Source of the DNA: Plicaturopsis crispa FD-325 SS-3
Lineage: Eukaryota > Basidiomycota > Agaricomycetes > Amylocorticiales > Amylocorticiaceae
DNA: 64,000 bases
NCBI GenBank assembly: GCA_000827205.1
Contig: KN832561.1
Location: 538,153 to 602,152, forward strand
Direction: 5' to 3'
Positions 11,098 to 22,689 of the stretch are shown piece by piece. The notes below the pieces were generated by a model. It was not told where the DNA came from. It did no database searches and saw nothing but the letters and a program-made list of their open reading frames with translations. The stretch's first letter is position 1; each line of letters opens with the position of its first letter. A program made the position numbers and the translations under genes.

Positions 11098-13387
11098 CGC
11101 GAGATATAAAAACACAGAAACGGTGTCAAATAGCAGCTGCCTAGCGCAGTGCAGAGAGAGAGGTAACAGGAGGAGTACAAGAGCGGTGAGAAACCTAAGA
11201 AATCCGATTTATAGATTTTGCAGTCATCGGATGTGAAGAGTCGTGAAATGCACCGGGAAGCCACACACAGGCGCCTTTTTACCATCATCAGGCACTTGGC
11301 CCTTCCACGCCAGACTCTAGTCGACTTGCTTTCCTAAATTACATCGATCTTGTCTTGCTGTTTCATTCGACAATCTGCGCCGCGCTGCCGCTGTTCTATT
11401 CGTTTGACGGTCCGGTCGAGGAATGGGGCAACCGCATCTGCCGTAGCAGCGCATGCAAGCCGCCCATCGTATTATTTACGCGCATGGAATGGTCTTCATG
11501 ACTTCATTTCTCGGTTATACACCTCATCAAGGTCGGCCCAACACACCCTTGATACGCTGTTGACATTGCTCCTGATTCTTAGCCGCGTGCATATGCTCGA
11601 AACCTGGGTCGTGTCGGCCGTAACGGAGACCGCCCCGGCTGTCTCCAGAGCGTGAGCAATGCACAGCTGTAAGATCACTATTTCCTCGGCCAGGAAACTT
11701 TGATCCACACAGTCCTTCACAACACATCACCGAATCCCGCCCAAGTAGCAAAAGTGCGCGCGCCGCGGTTGTAACCGTACCGACGTGTCTTTAGGCTTTC
11801 CATCGACTGTTTCATGATCACTGGCATTCGCTCAGACCCTCGCGCAAGATACGACAGAAGTGTTCTCATCGAGCATACACTGTCTTGTGTATACTTCATC
11901 GCTCGTCGTGGATTCCAAGGCCTAGAAAGGCTCCAAAGAGACCGTCGCGCGCAAGTGCATCCGTTGAATGGAGCAAGAATGGAGTGCTCAGCAGATCGTC
12001 GACGCCGGTGGCACTTATCAGGCTTTCGGCTTGGAAGAGCCCCAAGCTATTTCTTGTGTGGGCACCATGCCAAAGAAGTCGTCAGGCCCCGCTGAAATGA
12101 GAATCAGGCGTATTTTGATAGGGATCGTTTCGTTCCGCCACCACGAGGATCCTCATCTCCTCAATTCGACCGCATTTACAGTCCAGCAAAGCGCGTTTTC
12201 TCGTGTCAAAGCAGCTGCATTGCCTTCCCCGAGCCATAAAACGCGTCAAAACGCGTTCGAAAGACGTGAATGTGCGGTATCGCATGCTTGGGAGCCTGTG
12301 GGATACAGAGGCTTCGTTCGCCCTGTCGACCGCTATCATCACGTGTAGTGCATATCACAAGTGTGCAAACTATAACGGTGCCGTCTGTTCACATTGGACG
12401 CTTTGCACGGCCCTTGGAAGGAGCCGATGGGCGCAAACCTGACACGCCAAACGGTATGTTATTGCCCCCATGTTATTCCGAAATATCCTCCGTGGCATGA
12501 TGGCCTCACCTGTGCGTTGCAGTAAGAACCTGGGCAACCCGAGTTATGCGGCATTGACGCGTCAAATCCCTGTCGCAGTGGCAACTGAAATTCTGTGGCA
12601 CTCTATGAGCAAAGACGTACTTGATAAATGTTACAATATATGGAGGATGCGTCTCGTCGCAAGAAGGACCTGGGAAATTAAGGACGTGGAAATGAAGTGC
12701 CAGATGGACGGTGCTTCATTCATACAATCGCAGCATGGCTTCGCATTCTGCAGTGAGAACGGAGTGCAGCCTGAGAATACGGTTGTCAGGATAAGTGCAT
12801 CGGTAGTGACATCACACTCGTAGAAACTATGCACTCACCGTCCAAGACTGGATTAAGTTCCCAACAAAAGATACAGTCCGTACCCATCGGTGGCGAGTTA
12901 GTCAAGCGGAGTTTGGCGGGAGCTGGCGGGAGCCGCAACAGCGCCCCGGTGTCCTATGTAAGAAAAGGTAGTGATCGTTTGCGTTTGCACGGGCTAAATG
13001 ACAGCCTTGGGAAAGGGGCCCGCTGATAGCCAGCGAGCACGCTATAGGCAGTATGAAGGCGCCGAACCCAAGTCGAACCTTGAACAACAGCTCTTTCGTG
13101 TTGGCAACCATCTTCGAGCGAGTCCGCAGCCTCTATTCAAAGTCTGCCCTATCCTGAAAAGAATCATTGGTTAGCGGAGATGCGCTGCGAAAGGACGTCA
13201 CTGTCGAATCTGGAGGATTGGTAACACTCCTGATCCCCGCCACGAATTGAACTCACCGCTCCACCCAAGGCAAGCACCCAAAAGGCCGCGAACACCCACG
13301 GCGACGTCGACATCCCCAATCATCCCACTCATTCGAAGTACATCGACTGTCGAATTCCAGGGATGCACAACTGGTGCGAGCCAACCA
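11098..13387. other. Gene-poor stretch, no confident gene
   Basis: Open frames here are short and overlap one another. Some fragments look coding, such as an N-terminus MSTSPWVFAAFWVLALGGA read on the minus strand from 13313 with a GTGAGT donor right after it, and a hydrophobic start MVANTKELLFKVRLG on the minus strand at 13111. Neither could be extended to a complete gene. Nothing else is supportable. Confidence 0.4.
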
Positions 13388-13830
13388 TTAGTCCGAGAAC
13401 TTCCTAACAGCGTCCAGGTGCAGTGATCGTACCTCGGCCTTGTACTTTTCCAGTCCCGGCTGCCCGCTCAACGCTCCCGCCGGTACACCCGTGTGGAAAG
13501 AACGCGGTCTGAACAAGAGGATACCTATGAGGGGACGTTACGTAATGATAGGCAAGATGGCTTCGTGAGTACTGACCTTGATACTTATGACATGCGAGCG
13601 AAAAGACAATAAGAGAGCCGGGTGGTTCTAGTGCGCGTAATGTGTGCTCGTAGAATCGACCGATATCGTGCCGAATTATGTGGCGGGTGGTGTCCGAATG
13701 ACGGCTTGCCGCCTCGGTAGAGGCGGCGCACGTACAAGGCAAGCTGGTTCCTATACAAACGTTTAGCAGGACATCGTTGAATAATACAGTGTACACCAAG
13801 TGATGCGCGCCATTACTCACCGAACGTCAT
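13388..13830 (-). CDS. Possible small orphan gene, 106 residues
   Basis: Three exons (13830-13821, 13750-13577, 13524-13388) join with consistent phase to give 106 residues, from MTFGTSLPCTCAAS through RHDIGRFYEHTLRALEPPGS and CHKYQGILLFRPRSFHTGV to the basic C-terminus YKAEVRSLHLDAVRKFSD. Donors are GTGAGT and GTCAGT and both acceptors are ATAG. The upstream exon stays open beyond the Met (ENRACVGL), so this may be only the 3' end of a longer gene. Coding-like but frame-broken sequence just upstream (13864-14260) suggests the 5' part is decayed. Function unknown. Confidence 0.4.
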
Positions 13831-14599
13831 GAGGCCAACGCAAGCGCGGTTTTCTGCGTCAGTCTAATTCCGTCGATCGTTCACAGTGCTCCGTAGCCTC
13901 GTGGACGTCGAAGGATGCACCGAAGGGTGACACGAAGGAGGGAAGTGGGTGGCAGCACACAGTGGATGTATGTATTCCATTCCCATCGTGCCTGTGAGCT
14001 GAGATGTATGGGTGGTATTCCGGATCCTATGAGATCGTGCGGACCCAGTTATTCTCGGAAGCGTTGACGGCCTCGCCAGTGAAGAGGTCGGAAACAACGC
14101 CCATCTTGAAGCGCAGGGTGGTTGAGGCATTTGACCACGAGTGTAACAGGCGCATACGGGAGCGTGTAGTCAGTCGGTACAGGCATTTCGAGGATCGCCG
14201 AGCCTGCTGGCACCATCACAGTGAAAGGGTGTCACTGTAACGACAAAGATAAGTCCCACAGATGTCAAGGACGGCCATGCTCGACACTTACAACTCTGTC
14301 ATTCGATAAACTCGTGAATTCACAACCGCGCCAGAATCCGCGCAGGTGAGGCGTTGTTGCATTTGCGGCTATTGAAATACAATCGAAGAGGTAATCACTT
14401 GATCGCATGATTTTGAGGTGCGCGAAAAGAGGATTCGAGATGTAACAACTCAAAGGTTGAGTGCGAGAATGGTCCTGTGCAGAGTTAGGTGATGTAACGA
14501 CGGGGGAAAGCCCTCAAAAACAAGACTACGAACCTGAAGGGCCTAGTGGATCCAGGACGATGGAAGTGTATTCTCTCGAGGCGAGCCTGAGGCGAAGAT

Positions 14600-14830
14600 G
14601 GTGGCCAAAGGTGAATGGCAAACCAAGACACGATAACGCTCTCAATCCTGCGAAGCGGGGCTATGTACAGCGCCTCGCTTGACTGTGCCCGTCGCTTGCT
14701 GTGGACTTATTCCAGATCAGTATTCTTTGTTTCCGACCGAGCGAGAAACGTCCTGTACCTGACTGCGCAACGCGCGGAAGATGTTCATGAACAAGCGGTG
14801 GCATAGCCTGTGCTCCAGGCCATGGCCTAA
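14600..14830. repeat. Dispersed diverged repeat, copy 1
   Basis: This stretch resembles 15190-15480 in the order of several short blocks (GCGGGGCTATG, CCTCG, TGCGCAACGCGCGG, GGTGGCATAGCCTGT). Its ends and class are unclear and it has no coding capacity. Confidence 0.35.
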
Positions 14831-15189
14831 CGGCGATCTGCAAAGAATCAATCTCTCTCAGAATACTCTCTCAGAATAATCTCTCTCAGAATATGGGACT
14901 TGAGGTGGCGCTTACGAACGGCGTGCCCTTAGCAGCGGAACGAGTGAGAGCTGCGCGTGAGCTCCTCTGCTAAGCTCTTGCATCGCCGGTTGAACAGGCA
15001 TTGCAGTGCTGGTATGTTCAGCCCGGTCTACACCGGCGCACACCTGATATGTTGCAAAAGGTAAAGCCTAAGACCATTGTTTGTCTGAGGAGTTGGCAGT
15101 GCAAGCACGGGCGGTAATCATAGAGCAAGACAGCGGACCTGGGGGAGCACTCGTCGATTCTCTGGAATAGCGCGCGACCTGGGCCCAGT

Positions 15190-15480
15190 ATGCTATGATG
15201 CGAAAATGACGATGAAGGTAAGCCGTTTGTCGAAGCCAGACACGATGGTGTTCTCCATCCGGCTGAGCGGGGGCTATGGAAGAATGGCACCTCGTTCGAT
15301 CTGGTAAGACAAGTCTACTGTTTATTCCGAGGGCAATGTTGATCAGCATCTTGTCTTTCCGAACGAGCAAATGGATCCAGTACCTAGCTGCGCAGCGCGT
15401 AAAGGGTCCGCATTCTATGAACGCGGGGTAGCATGGCCTGTATCACGAGCAGGGTTAGATTAGTCGTGGCCCCAATGCTA
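15190..15480. repeat. Dispersed diverged repeat, copy 2
   Basis: Shares landmarks with copy 1 (GCGGGGGCTATGG, CACCTCG, CTGCGCAGCGCG, GTAGCATGGCCTGT) and, at its right end, with 21895-21945 (GAGCAGGGTTAGATTAGTCGTGG here; GAGCAGGGTCAGCTAAATCGTGG there). Confidence 0.35.
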
Positions 15481-16059
15481 TTCTGGAAGGAACCGAATGC
15501 CCGTCAGGATATCAGCGCAGGACGCGAGGCGGCGCTCACGAAGATGTGTACTGCGCAGCCGAGCACTTTGGGGGTGTTACTCGTGAGCTTCTAATCCTGT
15601 AGCAAACGCATGCACCGGCTGGACAGTGGTCTAGGCGGGTTGCTATTACGGAAGAAGTGCATACCAGTGCACGCATGTTCTATGACAAGCGTTCTGAGAT
15701 CCTGGATGCATTGGACGACATACGAGTCACGCACTGGTATCCTGTAAAGTTAGTCCGGAATAGAACAGAACTGCAGTGCCGCCTGCATGAACGATTCCGA
15801 TTCCCTGCGCAGTCTCAGCGCCAAACGAAACAATTCATTTTCGGCTGAGGGAACGCGTTCTGTTGCATAGATTGGCGTACGTGCCGAAGTTGACGCCGGC
15901 CTGGACCCTCGATTGCACGGAAAGGTGACCTGTCTGTGGACAATGTGCTGGGCAGGAAGTCCGAAGAGCACCGCAACTCGTCGATTTGTCGTGACTTCGC
16001 GTGACTATCGAGTGTCACAGTTTGTCACTTGCTGTGATGTCCTCGATTCGCGCCCATCA

Positions 16060-16067
16060 TATATAAG
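16060..16067 (+). promoter_or_regulatory. TATA box of family member A
   Basis: TATATAAG lies about 175 bp upstream of the start of the membrane-protein gene at 16241. Members B and C also have TATAAG-type boxes, 60-75 bp from their starts. Confidence 0.5.
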
Positions 16068-16240
16068 GTCGGGCGGTCGACGTTTGCGAAGCAACGGCCT
16101 GCCCCAGCCCGCCTCCCCGCTCAGAAGTACTGGCCATAAAGCTAAGCCTGAAACTATGTCTCAATTACAGCAATTCGACCCCTTTCCTCCTCTGCTCATT
16201 TCTGGGCACGCGTTATCGTTCCATATAACTTCCAACTTGA

Positions 16241-17264
16241 ATGTCAAACATACCTTCGACGCGGCACTCCCCACCGCTACCTGACTCGGATGGTTGCGGA
16301 CTCACGTCTCTAGCTATTCCTCAGTCCGAGTCGGGTATGACAATCCTCTAACCTACATGTTGCCTGGTCGTTCCCTGACGCACTTACAGTAATTACTCGT
16401 GTCGGCATCGAGCCGAGGACCGCCAACGCGGAAGTTCTGCAGAACGACGAGGACAGCGGCGGTAGATGGGGTTGTATCCGACTGCTTCAACGCGTTTTCA
16501 ACGCTGTCCAGCTACCGGCGGCGAGGGTCAACCCCACTGTAGCAGGGGAAGCGCTTGCATACGGGGAACAGGTCGAAGAATTCATCCTTTCATCGACATC
16601 CAACTTCGGTGAGCTCAAGAATATCAATGACATCTTGCCGCTATAGAGACGTTCGCTGACCATCTGCTGAAGGAGGATCCTCGATCGGAGTGGATACCGG
16701 CTCGCAGCAGTCAGTAGCAGGGGAAGACCAGAATACGACGTTAAGCGCGCAGCAGAGGTTGAGCTCTCTTGTTGCCATTCTAGTATGTACCCGATATTCA
16801 GTGTTCTCCGTACCCGCTCATTAATTATGACTTTTGTGAAGGCCACAGGACTCTGCGCAGTACTCGTCGTTTTCGTGAAGACGGTCATCCCCATCCTGAG
16901 GGACATCGACGCGTCCGACAGCGCGCATTTGCGCAGCCTCATCATCCAGCTGCTGCTCTACTCGTCGCTGGTCATCAGTACCGGGGTATTGTTCAGCGCA
17001 GCGTACATGGCGAAGACACCGCAGGCCCCTCTGTGGACCAGGTACTGCAGCGTCGCCTTCTTCCTCACCGCAGTGCTCCTCGGAGTCGGGGGGATACAGA
17101 TGTTCGTGTTGACGATGCAGGATGCTGCGCTGCCTGTCTCTGACATCCTGCAGATGGTCTTCTGCGGACTGTTTGCTGCCGTCTACGGGCTCACGATCTT
17201 CCACCCCGCGATGGGAGAATGGGCGCTCAACGCGCTGCGGATCCTCCAATTTTTCCGTGAATGA
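16241..17264 (+). CDS. Tetraspan membrane protein family, member A
   Basis: This is one of four paralogues in the window; I recognise no named family. Exons 16241-16334, 16390-16608, 16673-16782 and 16842-17264 give 281 residues with intron phases 1, 1, 0, the same layout as B, C and D. The first ~140 residues are hydrophilic. The last exon alone encodes the membrane domain: ATGLCAVLVVFVKTVIPIL, LLLYSSLVISTGVLFSAAYM, FFLTAVLLGVGGIQMFVLT and ILQMVFCGLFAAVYGLT form four helices, with the family signature GVGGIxMFVLTMQDAALxV between helices 3 and 4. It is the most divergent member, lies about 14 kb from the others and is on the opposite strand. All reading frames are intact, so it is probably expressed. 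Confidence 0.8.
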
Positions 17265-18023
17265 GCGCGCACATACACGAAACTATGTCACATGCTACTT
17301 TTCCGGACATTTTGCTCTGAATGTAGCCCTAGCACTGTATTCAAGGATATGTCTCGGACGGTTTTTCTCACATCTGCTCGCTTTCTATCTTGTTTTCGTG
17401 TTTTGCTTTCGAAGTGCTCTTTTCCACGTTGTTTTTCCTGCATTTGCTACACACTGTCATGCACTCTAGTCTTGGAAATCAATGTCTATTCAATATTTCA
17501 TCTTCGACCTCGCGACTGTGGTGGTACGCGCAAGTTACGCGTCGTAATATTAGGACACGTGGCACCTCGACCGTATCACGAGCGCTGAACATCGCCGATT
17601 TCTGGTCGCGTGTGAGGTTCGATCAAGGTTCGATTGTCGGTCGACGCCGGACGGTGTCGCCGTCGTAAATCTGAAAAAGTTCAGGGTATGTATGTCCTCG
17701 TTTTCTGCTCGTTAAAACTCTGGAACTCAGAGGTTTGCAGGAACATTGTCAGCGGATCTTTCAGCAAACCAGAATGCGTCGCGCAAACGGTGCAATCGAT
17801 CCTTGAACAATCCGTGCTACGCTACGACGCGGTCTCAAGCATCTTGGACCGTCTGCCTATTAATACACACAGATAACTCGAAAAGGCTGCACGGAACGGC
17901 CCCTCATCGTTGAAATAGCGAATTCTTCGCCTTGTGCAAAATGGAAGGGGCAAATTTGAGGCGTAAACGTGCGTGCCTAAACTTTGTCTAACATGGCCGA
18001 CAGGCCACTGGTATGTTGTTTTA

Positions 18024-18119
18024 TAGGTTCGGAACAAGCCCTCTTGCTCCGCGCCGGCAAGCCGGCGAACCTTCGCAGAAGGGGCTTGCTCCAAAAACCT
18101 CGCTCGAGCGAGGTTTTTT
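18024..18119. mobile_element. Miniature inverted-repeat element, copy 1
   Basis: The left end reads TAGGTTCGGAACAAGCCC and the right arm GGGGCTTGCTCC, matching the terminal repeats of the element at 22022-22139. Its right end is altered and runs into a 26-bp perfect palindrome centred on CTCGAG (18093-18118). It is too short to code. Confidence 0.55.
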
Positions 18120-18833
18120 GTCGGCCCTTGCTCGCACAAAAAATGGTCCAATCACCTACCTCTGAGGGGCAATGTTGCTGCTTATATGTATAGCTAAGAT
18201 ACCTGGTACTTATTTTGCTGTAATATGTTGTGTAGAATACACCATTTGGCTATCTTCACAAATGTGGCACCAGGCCTGAAATACCGTATTTGAGCCAACA
18301 TTCCTGAAATTGCTCCATTTTCCTCAAAGTTTCGAGCTGTACGGCGTTCTATGCCTATTTCGTAGGCGTCCCAATTTTTTGGGGGGACTTTCCGATATGT
18401 TGTCGCCAGTGAGCGACGAAAGTAGGGTAAAACGGAGTAAGTCACGTGCCCTTATTTGCACGATTTGAAGTCGTCGCGTCGATTTCGACGTTTAGGACGC
18501 CTTGCGGCGGAGCATCTCCTGCGCTCAATTCATGCCCAAATAACACGATGATAGTGACAGACTTACTGTATATATATGATAGAACAACCTTGTCATCTCG
18601 AATTTTTATTTTGGGATCTTATACGACTGTCTGAGGCAGAACTTGCCGCAACATATTTTCATGTCACGAAGCTAGCCTTTTGACCTCGGAGGAACAATGC
18701 AATAGCACTCAATAAAAATTCTGAGGAGACAGAACGATTGGAAAAACCGTTCTTAGCATATGGTGCACCAAGTAAAAGTGGTTTCGAGCAACACAAAATC
18801 CACCAGGTGTCGTACAAAAACCTACAATTTTGA

Positions 18834-18929
18834 CGGACCTTGGAACAAGCCCCTCCTCCGATGGGAGTGCGGAGCTTGCGGAGCACCAACTTTAATCCCA
18901 AAAAGGAGGCGGGGCTTGAACCGAACCTA
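18834..18929. mobile_element. Miniature inverted-repeat element, copy 2
   Basis: The right end GGGGCTTGAACCGAACCTA is the reverse complement of the left end of the 22022 copy. The left arm (CTTGGAACAAGCCCC) is slightly altered. Internal arms GGGAGTGCGGAGCTTGCGGAGC also occur, inverted, in the 22022 copy. Confidence 0.55.
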
Positions 18930-19343
18930 GTTGTTTTATGCATGTGGCTGAGCACGGTTAGGCTCATCGCGCTCAGACGGATGCAGATGTCTGACAAGAA
19001 GTGCCATATCCGCGGGGTGTGGTTCACGGTGAATCGAGCCGCAATGCCGTTATGCATAATGGCTGAGAGTGTATGAGCAACATATGCGTTATACCAGTGA
19101 ACTCAACTCCTTCTTGAGTATATACTTGCTCTCTGATTCGGATGTGTACAGATATCTACGCACTTGCGAAATCTTACTGTGCGCATCGAGAGCACTAACA
19201 TCGCCGCCGCAGCTCCACATGTAAGCTCCGTATGTGTTCATAGTCCTCTCGCATCAGTCCTGAGGCCTGACGGCTGCGCAGGCCTCTGGTGTCTTTGTCG
19301 CGACCTTTTTCAGAGCGATATTATTCCGTTCGAGACGCACGTA

Positions 19344-20453
19344 TAGGGACTGGCACGGATGGCCGATATCCGGATAACATCTGCGGATAGTTTTTTTGGC
19401 GGATATGGACTGGATACGGATGGTTTCCCACGGATAGGTGGATCATCCACGGTTTCTCGGTGGCGGGCAAGTGGCGGGGCAACATTGCGTAGCGCGCATG
19501 TCGTAACCACTGACAAGCCGAAATTCGAGCTCATCTGCTTGCCCTTGGCTATATTTCGGTCATTACTGCAGTGTAGGGAGCAATATTATTGATTTGGATT
19601 AAGCTATGTATGTATTGACATGAGTAGGAAGTAAAAAAAACTGTTACGAGACACATAACACATCTGCCATATGCAGCAGGTACTACCAAGATCGGGGTGA
19701 CGGCGTACAGCCTACGCGTTCTGGATGTGTGCGAGGCCGGTGCCCACTAGTACAGATCAGTGGGGGTGCCGTTTCCAATGCTGACCATGTGAAGGCATAA
19801 CGGAGGCCCCGTGGGATCTGCATAGCGTCGGCGTAGCTGCGCAAGTGCCCGTGCAGTACGAAGACGGGCACCATTCATGGGACAGCAATGGCGCGTGTAG
19901 CACCACGATGGAGCGGGGACGATGCCGCTGGAGGTGGTGAAGCTCAGGTGCGGGGCTGCGAGCGAGAACACGATGTTGGCGCAACGCGCGGTCCACAGAT
20001 AAATAATGGTTAGCGGGCGAAGAGGGTGCCAGTGTCCGCAAAAGATGATAGTGACGCACTTACCGTGGATGCACATGCCGCTTTGAGCGAGAAACGGTGC
20101 GAGAGCCCGAGAAAAGCTTGCACGGGGGTGGAGTGTGCAAGGATCGAGGGCATCCGAACGTCTGAGAGACTCACCGGTGTACCATGAGTCCTCCATCACT
20201 TGTAACGCTGCTAGAGCGACTACGGCGGTAAGGGTGTGCAGATTGAGGACGTATGGCATGGACAGGGCGTCCAGTCGACAACGAGCTTGAATGTCTGCGG
20301 CGCTGACGGTGCATAGGTGGCAACAGGTGGCAATTGGGATGGATGCTGCGTCAACCGGCCAACCGTACGGATGGCAACCGCGGATGGCGGAGTTTCAAAT
20401 TATCCACGGATTTTCATCCGGATGTCATCCCGGATGCGTCAGGCCAGTCCCTA
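19344..20453. mobile_element. Non-autonomous hAT-type DNA transposon
   Basis: The element begins TAGGGACTGGC and ends GCCAGTCCCTA, an 11-bp perfect terminal inverted repeat. It is flanked on both sides by the same 8 bp, CGCACGTA (19336-19343 and 20454-20461). An 8-bp target duplication and this end type are the hallmark of hAT elements. Subterminal repeats of CGGAT and ATCCG are dense at both ends (19360-19440, 20350-20440), where transposase is known to bind in this superfamily. At 1110 bp with no convincing transposase it must depend on an enzyme made elsewhere. The intact target duplication suggests a fairly recent insertion. Confidence 0.85.
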
Positions 20454-21729
20454 CGCACGTATCACCCGTCCGATGTGAGGGAGAAGAAGACAGAAGCCAT
20501 CTCCGTTCCCGTTGTTCTGACTGCGGATGTCTTGCAATTGATGGTCCGTTTTTTATCGTCGTCGAGCTTCGAGATTGCTCAGAGCAGAGACTGATTCTTT
20601 GCTGTTCACACCCCGCAGCAATATCAGGCAAAGACGAAATGGCGCACCGCTCAATGCAACATCTGGAAAACGGCTGAGGCTCGGCTAACGTTCCAACCTC
20701 TACCAACCGTACCAACAACAATCGAGAGTTGGCAAGTGTTGAGAACAGTTGACAGGATCCATATCAGGTAAAAGCCCCTATGAGTGATCTCGAGCACAAT
20801 GCCGCCTCGGCTGAACGTCTTCGCAGCGTCCTGGAGGAGCGGCGTTTGGACTTAGCGTTTTTTTTTCTCGTTTCCCTATGCACGCTCATCCGAAACCTTG
20901 ACCCAAGTACTACTATGTAGTATTAACCAGTCTAGGTGCGTCACTGACCTCTATATCTCTCTTGTTTGATACTTATGATCCTGTTTAACTTGCTTTAAGT
21001 CTCCATCCTCGACATTGTGGACGCGCTCAAGCTCCATGCTATGCTCGAAGTAGGCTACAAGGTGAGTAGCTACCAGCATTCTCTCGTTCCAACCAGCTCT
21101 AACGTTGTCATCATCGTAGACACCGAACAAATGCGATGGCGCACGCCGTATCCAATATTCACGGGCACCACGCCGGCGGCGTCCATGCATCAGGCATTTC
21201 CGCTGCACGCTCGCTCACGAGCCTGTGCATGAAGCGTCACTTGAAGCTTGAAGTCTCGAGCTCAACCATCGGCCTGCCGTACGCGTTGTCGAGCGCTTGC
21301 TGGCACGCTACCCGTGATGGGCAGTTTTCGCTGCCGTCTTTCTCCCATTTTCCTTCGTATGCTAGTAGCTATCATTCTGTACAGTATGTAGGCCTTTCGT
21401 GCAATAGATCTGCTGTTTTTCCCCCACTAAAAATTGCGACCCCTGCGGCCTGGCGTACAGGATTCAGATTAGTTGGGACCGACAGACTGGTCAATCTGCT
21501 GACGCGCATACTTCCGACTCAAGATGCGTGAATTGGCGTGAATATGTGAAGTTTCATTAGCCGACGGTGCTGTCAACCTATTGACAACCTATTGGCGACA
21601 TGTTGGCAACAGGGGAAGGTCGTTGAAAGCTGTTGGGGTTGGCAACATGCTGCAACACCTACCAACCACCTCTCATTTTTCCTGATGAATGCCCCCATGC
21701 ACACCCCCTGAAGACCGTAAATACCTATA

Positions 21730-21960
21730 GGCCCTTGCGTCTCTCTTCTTCAAGTTGTTCTGGCTGGGATGGGTGTCGACGATCGTGCAAAGTACGTCTT
21801 GAGCATCCCGATGCGCGCGGGCAACATAGATTATCTCACATGGCTGCGCAACGCGTGAGCAATATTTGATACTCATCTTACTATGAGCTCACGATGGCAT
21901 ACTATGGCCTAGCTGCGAGCAGGGTCAGCTAAATCGTGGCCTGATATATTGATAAAATGA
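21730..21960. repeat. Dispersed diverged repeat, copy 3
   Basis: Contains GGCTGCGCAACGCGTGAGCAATA and GAGCAGGGTCAGCTAAATCGTGGC, matching landmarks of the copies at 14600-14830 and 15190-15480. No coding capacity is evident. Confidence 0.35.
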
Positions 21961-22021
21961 GTTTCGTGCATCGCTATGCACAGTCCGCAGCAGTGCTCAA
22001 GTTCCCCACATTCCGATTGCT

Positions 22022-22139
22022 TAGGTTCGGTTCAAGCCCCGTCTCCTTTTTCGGGTGGATATTTCGTGCTCCGCAAGCTCCGCAACACCTGAGGAGAAGG
22101 CGGCCCGCCGGCGCGGAGCAGGGGCTTGTTCCGAACCTA
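22022..22139. mobile_element. Miniature inverted-repeat element, best copy
   Basis: Ends are TAGGTTCGGTTCAAGCCCC and GGGGCTTGTTCCGAACCTA, near-perfect inverted repeats of about 19 bp that begin and end in TA, consistent with a TA target duplication (Tc1/mariner or MITE type). The whole 118 bp can fold into one long hairpin. Two relatives lie 3-4 kb upstream. Confidence 0.65.
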
Positions 22140-22689
22140 CACCGCCAACTGTCCAAAACAGCGGGGCCAGCGGATCCAGCTGGGTACAAGCTGGGGGAAA
22201 AGTGGTGGTGTACATTCCGATCTCGTTTATAATCGAATGTCGTGACTTCGTGACATAAAAGTCCGACGCGAATTGCCCTCAGGCTCGTCCTTCCCCACTT
22301 ATTGAGTCTTATTCCCCACAGTCCTTTCAGTGCACAATGACAGTCATATGGCCCGGCCTCGACGTGCGCCCGCCCAACGATCGTCTATTATGACCGACGT
22401 ACTGATAGAGCATTCTCATATAGCTGCGCGATGTCAAGTGGAGCGCGTTCAAACACAAGGCCATGTACGACCGGAAGTGGTATCTCCGCAGGGAGAGGTT
22501 TATAGTGTATCAATTGGCCACCACGACCTTGGGAGTGGCCGAGGCTATAGAGATACACGCGAATTCCCAGTGAGTACCCGTTACAATATTTTTACCCCTC
22601 GACTCGGAGCACCGTTGAATCATGGTAAATGGTGCAGATATAGGCGCTTGCATAGCTCCATCAACTCGAGCGGCGTTGCTGGGGCTTCA

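Larger units (their letters stand above)
13831..16240. other. Decayed coding fragments and repeats
   Basis: On the minus strand at 13864-14260 the sequence reads as protein in pieces (MVPAGSAILEMPVPTDY, then in another frame FKMGVVSDLFTGEAVNAS), as expected of a decayed gene of unknown type. A short tandem array of CTCTCTCAGAATA-like units lies at about 14850-14893. Two diverged copies of one repeat occupy about 14600-14830 and 15190-15480, with a further relative at about 21730-21960; shared landmarks are CTG(C)GCAACGCG or CTGCGCAGCGCG and GCATGGCCTG. No intact gene was found. Confidence 0.45.
17265..22689. other. Repeat-rich stretch without a confident gene
   Basis: Apart from the elements listed separately (three inverted-repeat elements, one hAT-type element), no complete gene was found. 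A fragment near 21000-21250 on the plus strand (ILDIVDALKLHAMLEVGYK followed by a clean GTGAGT...CATCGTAG intron) and an N-terminus at 20780 (MSDLEHNAASAERLRSVLEERR) look coding but could not be joined in phase. Confidence 0.4.

Noticed and set aside
20680-21670. Possible second inverted-repeat element next to the hAT element (ends rich in CCAAC and GTTGG)
   Set aside because: The edges are only loosely complementary and no target duplication could be found.
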